Shown: positions 57,735 to 64,000 of the stretch, piece after piece | Layout of the letters: each line of letters opens with the position of its first letter | How positions within the stretch are numbered: the stretch's first letter is position 1 | From: Bradyrhizobium vignae | GTDB lineage: Bacteria > Pseudomonadota > Alphaproteobacteria > Rhizobiales > Xanthobacteraceae | DNA length: 64,000 bases | Assembly (NCBI RefSeq): GCF_004114425.1 | Contig: NZ_RDQF01000005.1 | Coordinates: forward strand, 183,677 to 247,676 | Reading direction: 5' to 3' | Position numbers and translations under genes: made by a program | The notes under the pieces: generated by a model | Told to the model about the DNA's origin: nothing | Databases searched by the model: none | The model's input: the letters and a program-made list of their open reading frames with translations, nothing else

Positions 57735-58765
57735 TGGCCAAGCCCCTCTCAGAGCCCTCCACCAAGTCCGCAGCCCAGCCCGTTGCCCTCACCCTGGGAG
57801 AGCCCGCCGGCATCGGCCCCGACATCACGATCGCAGCCTGGCTCAGGCGCCGCGAGCTGAACCTGCCCGCCTTCTATCTGCTCGGCGACGACGCGCTGAT
57901 CGCGCGGCGGGCCCGGGCGCTCGGCGTCGACATCAGGATCGCCGCGGTGAGCCCCAGTGAGGCCGCTTCCGCCTTCACTGATGCCCTGCCCGTGGTCGCG
58001 ACCGACGAGCGCGCGAGCGCCGAACCCGGCAAGCCCGACGCATCCAGCGCGCCGGCTGCGCTCGCCTCGATCCGTCAGGCGGTCATCGACGTGCGCGCAG
58101 GTCGCGCCGGCGCCGTCGTCACCAATCCGATCGCCAAGAGCGTGCTCTACCGCGCCGGCTTCCGCCATCCCGGCCACACCGAATTCCTCGCCGAGCTTGC
58201 CGCGGAGAACGGCCGCGTGCCGCAGCCGGTGATGATGCTGTGGTCGCCGCAGCTTGCCGTGGTGCCCGTGACCATCCACGTCCCGCTGCGCGATGCGCTG
58301 GGAGAGCTCACCAGCGAGCTGATCGTCTCGACCGTACGCATCGTCGCGACCGAACTGAAGTCCCGCTTCGGCATCGCGAGGCCGCGCATCGCGATCTCCG
58401 GCCTCAATCCGCATGCCGGCGAGGACGGATCTCTCGGCCACGAGGAGCAGACCGTCATCGCCCCGGCGCTCAAAGTCCTGCGCAACGGCGGTATCGAAGC
58501 CAGGGGCCCGCTGCCCGCCGACACCATGTTCCACCAGGCCGCACGACAGACCTATGACTGCGCGGTCTGCATGTATCACGACCAGGCGCTGATCCCGATC
58601 AAGACGGTCGCCTTCGATGACGCCGTCAACGTCACGCTCGGCCTGCCCTTCATCCGCACCTCGCCCGATCACGGCACCGCCTTCGACATCGCCGGCACGG
58701 GTAAAGCCAATCCGGCGAGCCTGATCGCGGCGCTTCAGCTTGCCAGCCGCATGGCGGCTTCGTAG
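57734..58765 (+). CDS. pdxA: 4-hydroxythreonine-4-phosphate dehydrogenase
   Basis: 343 residues. The start overlaps the surA stop by one base (TGATG). VALTLGEPAGIGPDI is the family start; GFRHPGHTEFLAELA, ISGLNPHAGEDGSLGHEEQ and MYHDQALIPIKTVAFDDAVN hold the metal-binding histidines and substrate residues. It makes 3-amino-2-oxopropyl phosphate for pyridoxal phosphate synthesis. Located between surA and rsmA as in most proteobacteria. Its stop codon lies in the left arm of the hairpin that follows. Confidence 0.96.
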   Translation: MAKPLSEPSTKSAAQPVALTLGEPAGIGPDITIAAWLRRRELNLPAFYLLGDDALIARRARALGVDIRIAAVSPSEAASAFTDALPVVATDERASAEPGKPDASSAPAALASIRQAVIDVRAGRAGAVVTNPIAKSVLYRAGFRHPGHTEFLAELAAENGRVPQPVMMLWSPQLAVVPVTIHVPLRDALGELTSELIVSTVRIVATELKSRFGIARPRIAISGLNPHAGEDGSLGHEEQTVIAPALKVLRNGGIEARGPLPADTMFHQAARQTYDCAVCMYHDQALIPIKTVAFDDAVNVTLGLPFIRTSPDHGTAFDIAGTGKANPASLIAALQLASRMAAS

Positions 58766-58837
58766 TGCCGCCGATCTGAAGTTCCTGCAGTGCACGCCGC
58801 GAGCGCGTTCAGGAACTTCAGATCGACAAGCGGCACT
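58764..58837 (+). promoter_or_regulatory. Long hairpin A between pdxA and rsmA
   Basis: Outer arms AGTGCCGC (58764-58771) and GCGGCACT (58830-58837) pair perfectly; inner arms CGATCTGAAGTTCCTG (58772-58787) and CAGGAACTTCAGATCG (58810-58825) pair perfectly. The stems stack with a 4-base bulge (ACAA) on the right side only and a 22-base loop. The stem begins inside the pdxA stop codon. No T run follows, so it is not a standard terminator. Confidence 0.85.
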
Positions 58838-58853
58838 GCAATGATAATTTCTT

Positions 58854-58926
58854 GGTGCCCTCAGCTTTCCGAAGTTCGTACAAGGGCGCCGCAGGTTGGC
58901 ACGAACTTCGGAAAGCTAAGGGCACC
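58854..58926 (+). promoter_or_regulatory. Long hairpin B covering the rsmA ribosome binding site
   Basis: Outer arms GGTGCCCT (58854-58861) and AGGGCACC (58919-58926) are perfect, then one mismatch, then 17 perfect pairs (AGCTTTCCGAAGTTCGT with ACGAACTTCGGAAAGCT) around a 21-base loop. It ends 5 bases before the rsmA ATG, and the TAAGGG that could serve as ribosome binding site is in the right arm. It shares GTGCC, GAAGTTC and a similar loop with hairpin A, so the two look like diverged copies. Confidence 0.85.
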
Positions 58927-58931
58927 CGCTG

Positions 58932-59792
58932 ATGAGCGCGATCGACGACCTCCCGCCGCTGCGCGAGGTCATTCGCCAGCATGCGCTGTCGGCCAGGAAA
59001 TCGCTCGGCCAGAACTTCTTGCTCGACCTCAACCTGACCGCGCGCATCGCGCGCGCGGCCGCGCCGCTGGACGAGGCGACGGTCGTCGAGATCGGCCCCG
59101 GCCCGGGCGGGCTGACGCGGGCGCTGCTCGCGCTCGGCGCGCGGCGCGTCATCGCCATCGAGCATGACGAGCGCGCAATTCCGGCCCTGCAAGATATTTC
59201 GGCGCGCTATCCCGGCCGGCTCGAAATCGTGCATGGCGATGCCATGACCTTCGATCCGCGCCCGCTACTCTCAGGCGAACGCGCAAAGATCGTCGCCAAC
59301 CTGCCCTACAACATCGCGACCCAGCTTCTCATCAACTGGCTCACCGTCGAGCCCTGGCCGCCCTGGTACGAGATGATGGTCTTGATGTTCCAGCGCGAGG
59401 TCGGCGAGCGCATCGTCGCGCGCGAGGGCGAAGAGGCCTATGGCCGGCTCGGCGTGCTCGCCAACTGGCGCTGCGAGACCAAGATCCTGTTCGATATCTC
59501 GCCCTCGGCCTTCGTGCCGCCACCGAAGGTCACCTCCTCCGTCGTGCGCCTCGTGCCGCGCCCAGAGCCTCTGCCCTGCGATCGCAGGCTGCTCGAGCAG
59601 GTCGCCGCCGCCGCGTTCGGCCAGCGCCGAAAAATGCTGCGGCAAAGCCTGAAGTCGCTGGGCGTCGATCCCGCGCGGCTCGCGAGCGCCGCCGGCGTCG
59701 ATGCGACGCGGCGCGCCGAGACCATCCCGATTTCCGGCTTTGTTGCCATGGCCAGTGAATTGGCCAATATACGGAATGAAGCAGAGCGATAA
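58932..59792 (+). CDS. rsmA: 16S rRNA dimethyladenosine transferase
   Basis: 286 residues. [20 protein letters not shown] is the family start; [16 protein letters not shown] binds S-adenosylmethionine, and [16 protein letters not shown] is the catalytic NLPY motif. It dimethylates two adjacent adenines near the 3' end of 16S rRNA. The usual ribosome binding site would fall within the preceding hairpin. The alcohol dehydrogenase gene follows after 16 bases with its own clear GGAGG. Confidence 0.96.
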   Translation: MSAIDDLPPLREVIRQHALSARKSLGQNFLLDLNLTARIARAAAPLDEATVVEIGPGPGGLTRALLALGARRVIAIEHDERAIPALQDISARYPGRLEIVHGDAMTFDPRPLLSGERAKIVANLPYNIATQLLINWLTVEPWPPWYEMMVLMFQREVGERIVAREGEEAYGRLGVLANWRCETKILFDISPSAFVPPPKVTSSVVRLVPRPEPLPCDRRLLEQVAAAAFGQRRKMLRQSLKSLGVDPARLASAAGVDATRRAETIPISGFVAMASELANIRNEAER

Positions 59793-59808
59793 TTTCGGAG
59801 GAAAGAAT

Positions 59809-60867
59809 ATGGCGCTGATGCGCAGGCAGTCCCTGGTCAAGTTCGATGCGCCGCTGTGCGAGACCATCGTCGACACGCCCAAGCCGCAAGGCCGCGAGGT
59901 GCTGGTGCGCATCGAGCGCTGCGGCCTCTGCCATTCCGACCTGCACATCCAGGACGGCTACGCCGATCTCGGCGGCGGCAAGAAGCTCGACACCACGCGC
60001 GGCATGACGCTGCCCTTCACGCTCGGCCACGAGATCGCGGGCGTCGTCGACGAAGTCGGTCCCGACGTAGCAGCCAGCCTCGTCGGCGCCAAGAAGGCCG
60101 TATTTCCATGGATCGGCTGCGGCCAGTGCCGCGACTGCGCCAATGGCGACGAGAATCTCTGCGTCAAACAGCGCTTCCTCGGCGTCTCCATCGATGGCGG
60201 CTTCGCCAGCCACGTGCTGGTCCCCGACGCCAAATATCTGCTCGATTACGATCCCCTGCCGGTCAACCAGGCCGCGACCTTGATGTGCTCCGGGGTGACC
60301 GCCTATGGCGCGCTCAAGCGCCTGGTCGACCGTCCGCGCCAGCGCAACCTCTTGCTGATCGGCCTCGGCGGCGTCGGCATGATGGGCCTGTCGTTCGCGC
60401 AGGCAATGTTCAAGCAGCCGATCACGGTCGCAGATCTGTCACCGGCCGCACGCGAGACCGCGCTCGAGAACGGCGCCGCCGTCGCCTACGATCCGGCCGA
60501 GCCCGACGTGATCAAACGTATCCTGAAAGAAACCGAAGGCGGCTTCGACGAGATCGTGGATTTCGCCGGCAACGAGAAGTCGATGGCGTTCGCGGTCGCG
60601 GTCGCCGCGCGCGGCGGCAAGATCGTGGTCTCCGGCCTGATGGGCGGCCAGTTCACGCTGCCGATGGTGCAATGGGTCTATAAGCGCATGACCATCGAAG
60701 GTTTCATGGTCGGCACGCTGGCTGAGGCCCACGAGCTGATGGCGCTCGCACGCGCCGGCAAGATCAAGCCGACGCCGATGCGCGAGGAGCCGATGGGCGA
60801 CGTGCAGAAATGGATCGACGAGCTGCGCGCCGGCAAGGTCGTCGGCCGCATCGTACTCAAGAACTGA
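59809..60867 (+). CDS. Zinc-dependent alcohol dehydrogenase
   Basis: 352 residues of the medium-chain family. ERCGLCHSDLHIQDG holds the catalytic zinc cysteine; TLGHEIAGVVDEVG supplies the second ligand region; CGQCRDCANGDENLC is the structural zinc site with all four cysteines; LLIGLGGVGMMGLSFAQA is the NAD(P)-binding turn. It oxidises or reduces an alcohol/aldehyde of unknown identity. Start at 59809 chosen for the CGGAGGAA ahead of it. It may be cotranscribed with rsmA. A GC-rich hairpin without a T run (60878-60907) follows. Confidence 0.92.
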   Translation: MALMRRQSLVKFDAPLCETIVDTPKPQGREVLVRIERCGLCHSDLHIQDGYADLGGGKKLDTTRGMTLPFTLGHEIAGVVDEVGPDVAASLVGAKKAVFPWIGCGQCRDCANGDENLCVKQRFLGVSIDGGFASHVLVPDAKYLLDYDPLPVNQAATLMCSGVTAYGALKRLVDRPRQRNLLLIGLGGVGMMGLSFAQAMFKQPITVADLSPAARETALENGAAVAYDPAEPDVIKRILKETEGGFDEIVDFAGNEKSMAFAVAVAARGGKIVVSGLMGGQFTLPMVQWVYKRMTIEGFMVGTLAEAHELMALARAGKIKPTPMREEPMGDVQKWIDELRAGKVVGRIVLKN

Positions 60868-60943
60868 TCCGCTCGAGCGGCGGGCCCGACGCAAGTCTCG
60901 CCCGCCGCACGGAACGCCTGCGACCGCGCCGCGTTGGCAGCGC

Positions 60944-61180
60944 ATGTCGATCCGTTGCACCGTTGAAAGCGCGTTCTTCATCGCCTGGAGCTGCCTGGAG
61001 AAGAGTGGCGAGCTCGGGCCGCCCGACGAGAGCGCAAATTTCCTGCTCGACTCGATCGAAGCCCAGCTCCGGGCCGGTGAACGCCGGCAGTTGATGCTTG
61101 CCAACAGAGCGATCGACGCCTATCGCGCGGCTGCGGCGAAGGGCGATGCCGCCGCCGGACGTGAAGCGCGCCCTGGATGA
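60944..61180 (+). CDS. Small helical protein of unknown function
   Basis: 78 residues with no signal peptide or membrane segment. SANFLLDSIEAQLRAGERRQ and LMLANRAIDAYRAAAAKGDA predict two amphipathic helices. The N-terminal third is more hydrophobic with two cysteines (MSIRCTVESAFFIAWSCLEK). Similar short proteins occur in Bradyrhizobium as hypothetical. It stands alone, 76 bases after the dehydrogenase and converging on another small gene. Confidence 0.5.
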   Translation: MSIRCTVESAFFIAWSCLEKSGELGPPDESANFLLDSIEAQLRAGERRQLMLANRAIDAYRAAAAKGDAAAGREARPG

Positions 61181-61234
61181 TGGCCTTCGGCTATCGCTGC
61201 GCGCGCAACCGACGCCGTTGCATGGCCGGCGCAC

Positions 61235-61462
61235 TCATTTTTTCTTGCCGCCGGTCCTGTGCTCGGTCTTGGACGCATCCTTGATGCCGGGCCGATCTGC
61301 CTGAGTTGCATTCATGCCGGTGGTATCCATCGTCCCTTTCTCGGTGGCACCGTTCGTGTTCTCCGGCCTCTCCATGCCGGACTGCGGAGCCGGTCCGGAA
61401 TTCTGCGCGATGACGGGCCCGGCCATCGCTGCAAACGCGATCGCCACGATGAGCGCTTTCAT
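61235..61462 (-). CDS. Small exported protein of unknown function
   Basis: 75 residues from the ATG at 61462, which has GGGAG six bases upstream; an ATG two codons earlier has no room for a binding site. KALIVAIAFAAMAGPVIAQ is a signal peptide. The mature part is hydrophilic and low in complexity (Asn, Thr, Gly, Met; ending TEHRTGGKKK), probably disordered. No known family. Confidence 0.55.
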   Translation of the reverse strand: MKALIVAIAFAAMAGPVIAQNSGPAPQSGMERPENTNGATEKGTMDTTGMNATQADRPGIKDASKTEHRTGGKKK

Positions 61463-61540
61463 TGGCATCTCCCTCGTCTCATAAATGACGTGCCCACAAG
61501 AGAGTTGTTCCCCTCAGGCTGAACTTCGCGCTAACGCGCC

Positions 61541-62278
61541 TCACACAAAGGGCGGCGCCTGCCGTTTCAGGTGCAGATAGGCTGGACTGAAATCTCCGAG
61601 CCGCTGCAATTCACGCCACTTCAGCACGATCAGCTCGCCCTCACGCAGGTCCATGGCTCCGCTCCGCCTGAGGTCGGCAAGGGTCCGGTTCACCGTCGCG
61701 ATCGCCATGCCCAGGGTCTCGCCAAGCTGAGCCAGGCTGATCGGCAGGCGGCAGCGATTGCCGCGGACCAGCTGCGCCGCACGGGCCCGGTAGAACAGCT
61801 CGCAAAAAAGGTGCGCCATACGCGCCTGCATCGGCCGCGCGCTGTTGTTGGTGATGGCCTCGCGAAAGATCGCGGCATCGAGCAGCGTCTCGCGCCAGAC
61901 GGCCAGCCCAAAGGTCGGCCGCCGCCGGAACGCGACGAACAATTCGCGATGCGGGATGAAGGCGATCGACGCCGGCCCGAGCGCACTGAGCCCATGATCC
62001 ATCATGTCAATGAACAAGCCCTGCGCATCCGGAAGGTCGCCGGTGAGATGAAACGCCAAATATTGTCGCCGCCCGCTGCCGAGCAGGTGATAGCGGGCAA
62101 CCATGCCGGAGACGACCAATGCCGAATGCTTCGGCTCGTCACCTTGACGGATGAAATCCTCGTTGGGCGCGAAATCGCGCAGCGTGAAGGTGAGCGCGCG
62201 GATCTCGGCAATATCCTCCTCCGCGAGCCCGGTGTGCTCGCCGAGGTTCCGGATCAGCACGTCGTGAGCATTTTGCAT
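61541..62278 (-). CDS. Crp/Fnr family transcriptional regulator
   Basis: 245 residues. A cyclic-nucleotide-binding-like beta-roll (about 20-125) with KHSALVVSGMVARYHLLGSG and GDLPDAQGLFIDMMD, a dimer helix, and a winged helix with LPISLAQLGETLGMAIATVN as recognition region. It lacks the N-terminal cysteines of Fnr, so it does not hold an oxygen-sensing cluster, and it lacks the cAMP-contact residues I would expect of Crp; the signal is unknown. Divergent from the small gene at 62431, which precedes a second such regulator. Confidence 0.88.
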   Translation of the reverse strand: MQNAHDVLIRNLGEHTGLAEEDIAEIRALTFTLRDFAPNEDFIRQGDEPKHSALVVSGMVARYHLLGSGRRQYLAFHLTGDLPDAQGLFIDMMDHGLSALGPASIAFIPHRELFVAFRRRPTFGLAVWRETLLDAAIFREAITNNSARPMQARMAHLFCELFYRARAAQLVRGNRCRLPISLAQLGETLGMAIATVNRTLADLRRSGAMDLREGELIVLKWRELQRLGDFSPAYLHLKRQAPPFV

Positions 62279-62430
62279 GGGCCCGCCGAAAATCGCGCCG
62301 GTTCTATCAAATGATACGTCCGGCTTGCGTTCAGCGGACTAGAACGCGGGTCGGAAGCACAGGTTGCTAACCGTTTCGTGACGCACCGATCGCAGCCACA
62401 CCATCCCCCGATTTCGGACCCAGCCGCCTT
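62279..62430. other. Divergent promoter region of the Crp/Fnr genes
   Basis: 152 bases. TATCA-AA-TGATA (62305-62316) is a small perfect palindrome in front of the minus-strand gene. It is not an Fnr box (TTGAT-N4-ATCAA), but could bind a Crp/Fnr-like protein with another preference. Confidence 0.3.
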
Positions 62431-62670
62431 ATGAATCCCCCGACGATCCTGGAACGCATTCGCGGACTGTTCGCATCCGGTACAGGCGAGCACCTGGACA
62501 GCATTAGCGAGGCCCTCCTCAACGGAACGCTGAAGGAGCCGGCCCGCCCGATGTCGGATCAGGAACTGGCCCGTGCCATCCTCGAGTTCCGCTCCGTTCC
62601 GGTCTCGGACTGGACCATCGCAAGACTCTCGCGGCGCCTGCTCGAGGCGTCCGGGCCGCGCGACGTCTGA
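62431..62670 (+). CDS. Small protein of unknown function
   Basis: 79 residues, hydrophilic, mostly helical: ILERIRGLFASGTGEHLDSI, ALLNGTLKEPARPMSDQELA, and TIARLSRRLLEASGPRD. No signal peptide. It ends 17 bases before the second Crp/Fnr gene on the same strand, so the two may be cotranscribed. It could be a partner of that regulator, but nothing in its sequence proves this. Confidence 0.5.
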   Translation: MNPPTILERIRGLFASGTGEHLDSISEALLNGTLKEPARPMSDQELARAILEFRSVPVSDWTIARLSRRLLEASGPRDV

Positions 62671-62687
62671 AGCGCGCCACTGGTCTC

Positions 62688-63389
62688 GTGCCGCATCCGA
62701 AGTTCATCGCGCGTCTCCAGGCGATCGAAGGCCTGTCCGAGGACGAACGCCGGCAGATCGCAGGCTTGCCGTCGACGCTGCGCCAGGTCGCGGACGGCGA
62801 GATCGTGTTACGGCAGGGCGAGGCCCCTTCACGCTGCGTCTTCGTCGTCAGCGGCTTCCTGTACCAGGCCCGTATCGTCGGCGATCGCAGCCAGATCCTC
62901 GCCTTCCACGTTCCCGGCGACATGCCGTGCCTGCACACGCTGCTGATCTCGCCGATCGATGCGGACCTCGTCGGGCTAGGCCCGACCATCGTCGGCACCG
63001 TTGCGCACAGCCAGCTGCGCCAGCTGCTCGACGGCTCCATCCACCTGACCCGCGCCTTCTGGCACGAGACACTGATCGATGCCGCGATCTCGCGGCAATG
63101 GATCGCGCGCCTCGGCGCACAGGCGGCGCTGCCCAAGCTCGCGCATCTCATCTGCGAGCTCGCCGCGCGGCTGGAGGTCGTCGGCCTCGTCAAGGACGGC
63201 AGTTTCCAGATGCCGATGACGCAGCGGCACGTTGCTGACGCCTGCGGACTGTCGATCGTCCACGTCAATCGCACCATTCAGGAGCTGAGGCATCGTGGAC
63301 TGATCACGTGGGAGGGCAGCGAGATCGCGCTGCTCCAGCCCGACGAGCTGCGGAGACTTGCGGATTTTACGCCGGATTATCTGAGCTGA
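62688..63389 (+). CDS. Crp/Fnr family transcriptional regulator
   Basis: 233 residues from a GTG. Same architecture as the regulator at 61541: beta-roll (VFVVSGFLYQARIVGDRSQI; FHVPGDMPCLHTLLIS), dimer helix, and winged helix MTQRHVADACGLSIVHVNRT. The two are clearly related (compare FSPAYLHL and FTPDYLS at their ends), a probable old duplication. No Fnr cysteine cluster at the N-terminus. Target unknown. Confidence 0.88.
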   Translation: MPHPKFIARLQAIEGLSEDERRQIAGLPSTLRQVADGEIVLRQGEAPSRCVFVVSGFLYQARIVGDRSQILAFHVPGDMPCLHTLLISPIDADLVGLGPTIVGTVAHSQLRQLLDGSIHLTRAFWHETLIDAAISRQWIARLGAQAALPKLAHLICELAARLEVVGLVKDGSFQMPMTQRHVADACGLSIVHVNRTIQELRHRGLITWEGSEIALLQPDELRRLADFTPDYLS

Positions 63390-63454
63390 GCGTTGATGCA
63401 TGAGCGTGTGATTACTCGCGAGGCGTCGGGCAAAACACCGCGTCAAGCCCCTCC

Positions 63455-64000
63455 TCGCAAAAATATTTTACTTTTCCGAATTTCGGATTTGTGGCATAGA
63501 CCCGCCATCCCGGCCCTGCCAAAGGGGCGCTTCGCGATCGTCACGAGATGCGGGCCGGGTGGCGGTGGACGCGGCAGCGCCGGCGCGGATGGCGTGGTGA
63601 CAGGGCGGGCAACCGTGAGTCTCACGCGACGCGGTACGACACGGCGCAGTTAAAGCGGCCTCGTTGGTCGTCTTGGGTGAGCACGCGCCAGCCCCTGATG
63701 ATCCGGTGGGGTCGTCCGCGGACGGAGAAGTCGTGTGGTCCTGACGCCCGGGGTCTGTGCGTCAAGGCTTGTGGTGATGCGGCGGCCCGACCGAGCACGC
63801 GCATCAGCCATCCGCAAGGCGACGGGGGCAATAGTGCATCGCTCCCCGGGGAGCAACTGTGTTGAAGTAGCCCGGCGATCGGCCGGCCTCAAGGCTGGCG
63901 CTGGCGCGCCACCGCCTCCGGCGGCTTCCGGCCTTGACCCCGTCCGCTCGCCGGTCTTCAGGGCGTGCAAGCGCTCGGCGGAAGCCGAGCGGAGTTGCTC
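63455..64000. repeat. Non-coding tail resembling a long dispersed repeat of rhizobial genomes
   Basis: About 550 bases to the window end without a sensible gene. It begins with an AT-rich patch (AAAATATTTTACTTTTCC) and continues through stretches I recognise from many Bradyrhizobium and related contigs (for example ATCCCGGCCCTGCC and CAATAGTGCATCGCTCCC), where spurious short proteins are often annotated. The last 100 bases contain mirrored GC-rich segments. The copy is cut by the window edge. Identification is from memory. Confidence 0.45.

Noticed and set aside
60878..60907. Terminator after the alcohol dehydrogenase
   Set aside because: A good 8-base GC stem (CGGCGGGC/GCCCGCCG) but no T run, so not called as a terminator.
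62305..62316. Fnr/FixK box in front of the Crp/Fnr gene
   Set aside because: TATCA-AA-TGATA has the wrong spacing and bases for TTGAT-N4-ATCAA.

Overview
The window is chromosomal DNA of a high-GC alphaproteobacterium, most likely Bradyrhizobium or a close relative (Nitrobacteraceae). The evidence is gene content and order (purM-purN, pgsA-hdaA-ppk-ppx, lptF-lptG-lptD-surA-pdxA-rsmA), proteins of rhizobial type, and three kinds of dispersed palindromic repeat that I recognise from such genomes. No search could be run, so names rest on motifs and family memory.

Layout. 1-9 kb: a truncated MocR regulator, small exported proteins, CreA, an L,D-transpeptidase with a second degenerate YkuD-like domain, a secreted glutathione peroxidase, an exported polysaccharide deacetylase, a DHFR-like protein, a relic of an autotransporter barrel, an AraC regulator and a DoxX protein. 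9-17.5 kb: a stretch with a piece resembling the 3' end of tRNA-Glu and a dispersed repeat, then malic enzyme, a frameshifted exported or membrane-anchored protein, AspRS and SelO. 17.6-21.8 kb: a GpdQ-like phosphodiesterase in one operon with two sugar/glycerophosphate-type ABC permeases and a frameshifted binding protein, but no ATPase. 21.8-31.3 kb: a quinone-oxidoreductase/LysR divergent pair, RNase D, a class III aminotransferase, and an uncharacterised three-gene operon (acetyltransferase-like, acetyltransferase, degenerate isochorismatase fold) divergent from a LysR gene, then a passenger-less autotransporter barrel.

31.6-43.4 kb is housekeeping: cold-shock protein, purM-purN, pgsA, hdaA, ppk, ppx, TerC, ndk and an ABC-F protein. 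43.4-49.1 kb is an accessory catabolic locus: a LeuC/LeuD-type hydro-lyase, a 2-hydroxycarboxylate transporter and a Tat-exported alpha/beta hydrolase, divergent from a LysR gene with a clean operator candidate between them. 49-51.6 kb carries a lipoprotein gene, holC and pepA. 51.9-60.9 kb is the LPS-transport/envelope operon running into pdxA, rsmA and an alcohol dehydrogenase. 61-63.4 kb has two Crp/Fnr regulators and small proteins. The last 0.6 kb is non-coding and looks like a dispersed repeat.

The most unusual structure is a pair of long, near-perfect hairpins (58764-58837 and 58854-58926) that fill the pdxA-rsmA gap. The second ends 5 nt before the rsmA start codon and its stem contains the only plausible ribosome binding site. 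Also worth attention are the 27-29 kb operon, the 43-48 kb locus, and two separate single-base frameshifts, each consistent with loss of one base from a G or C run.
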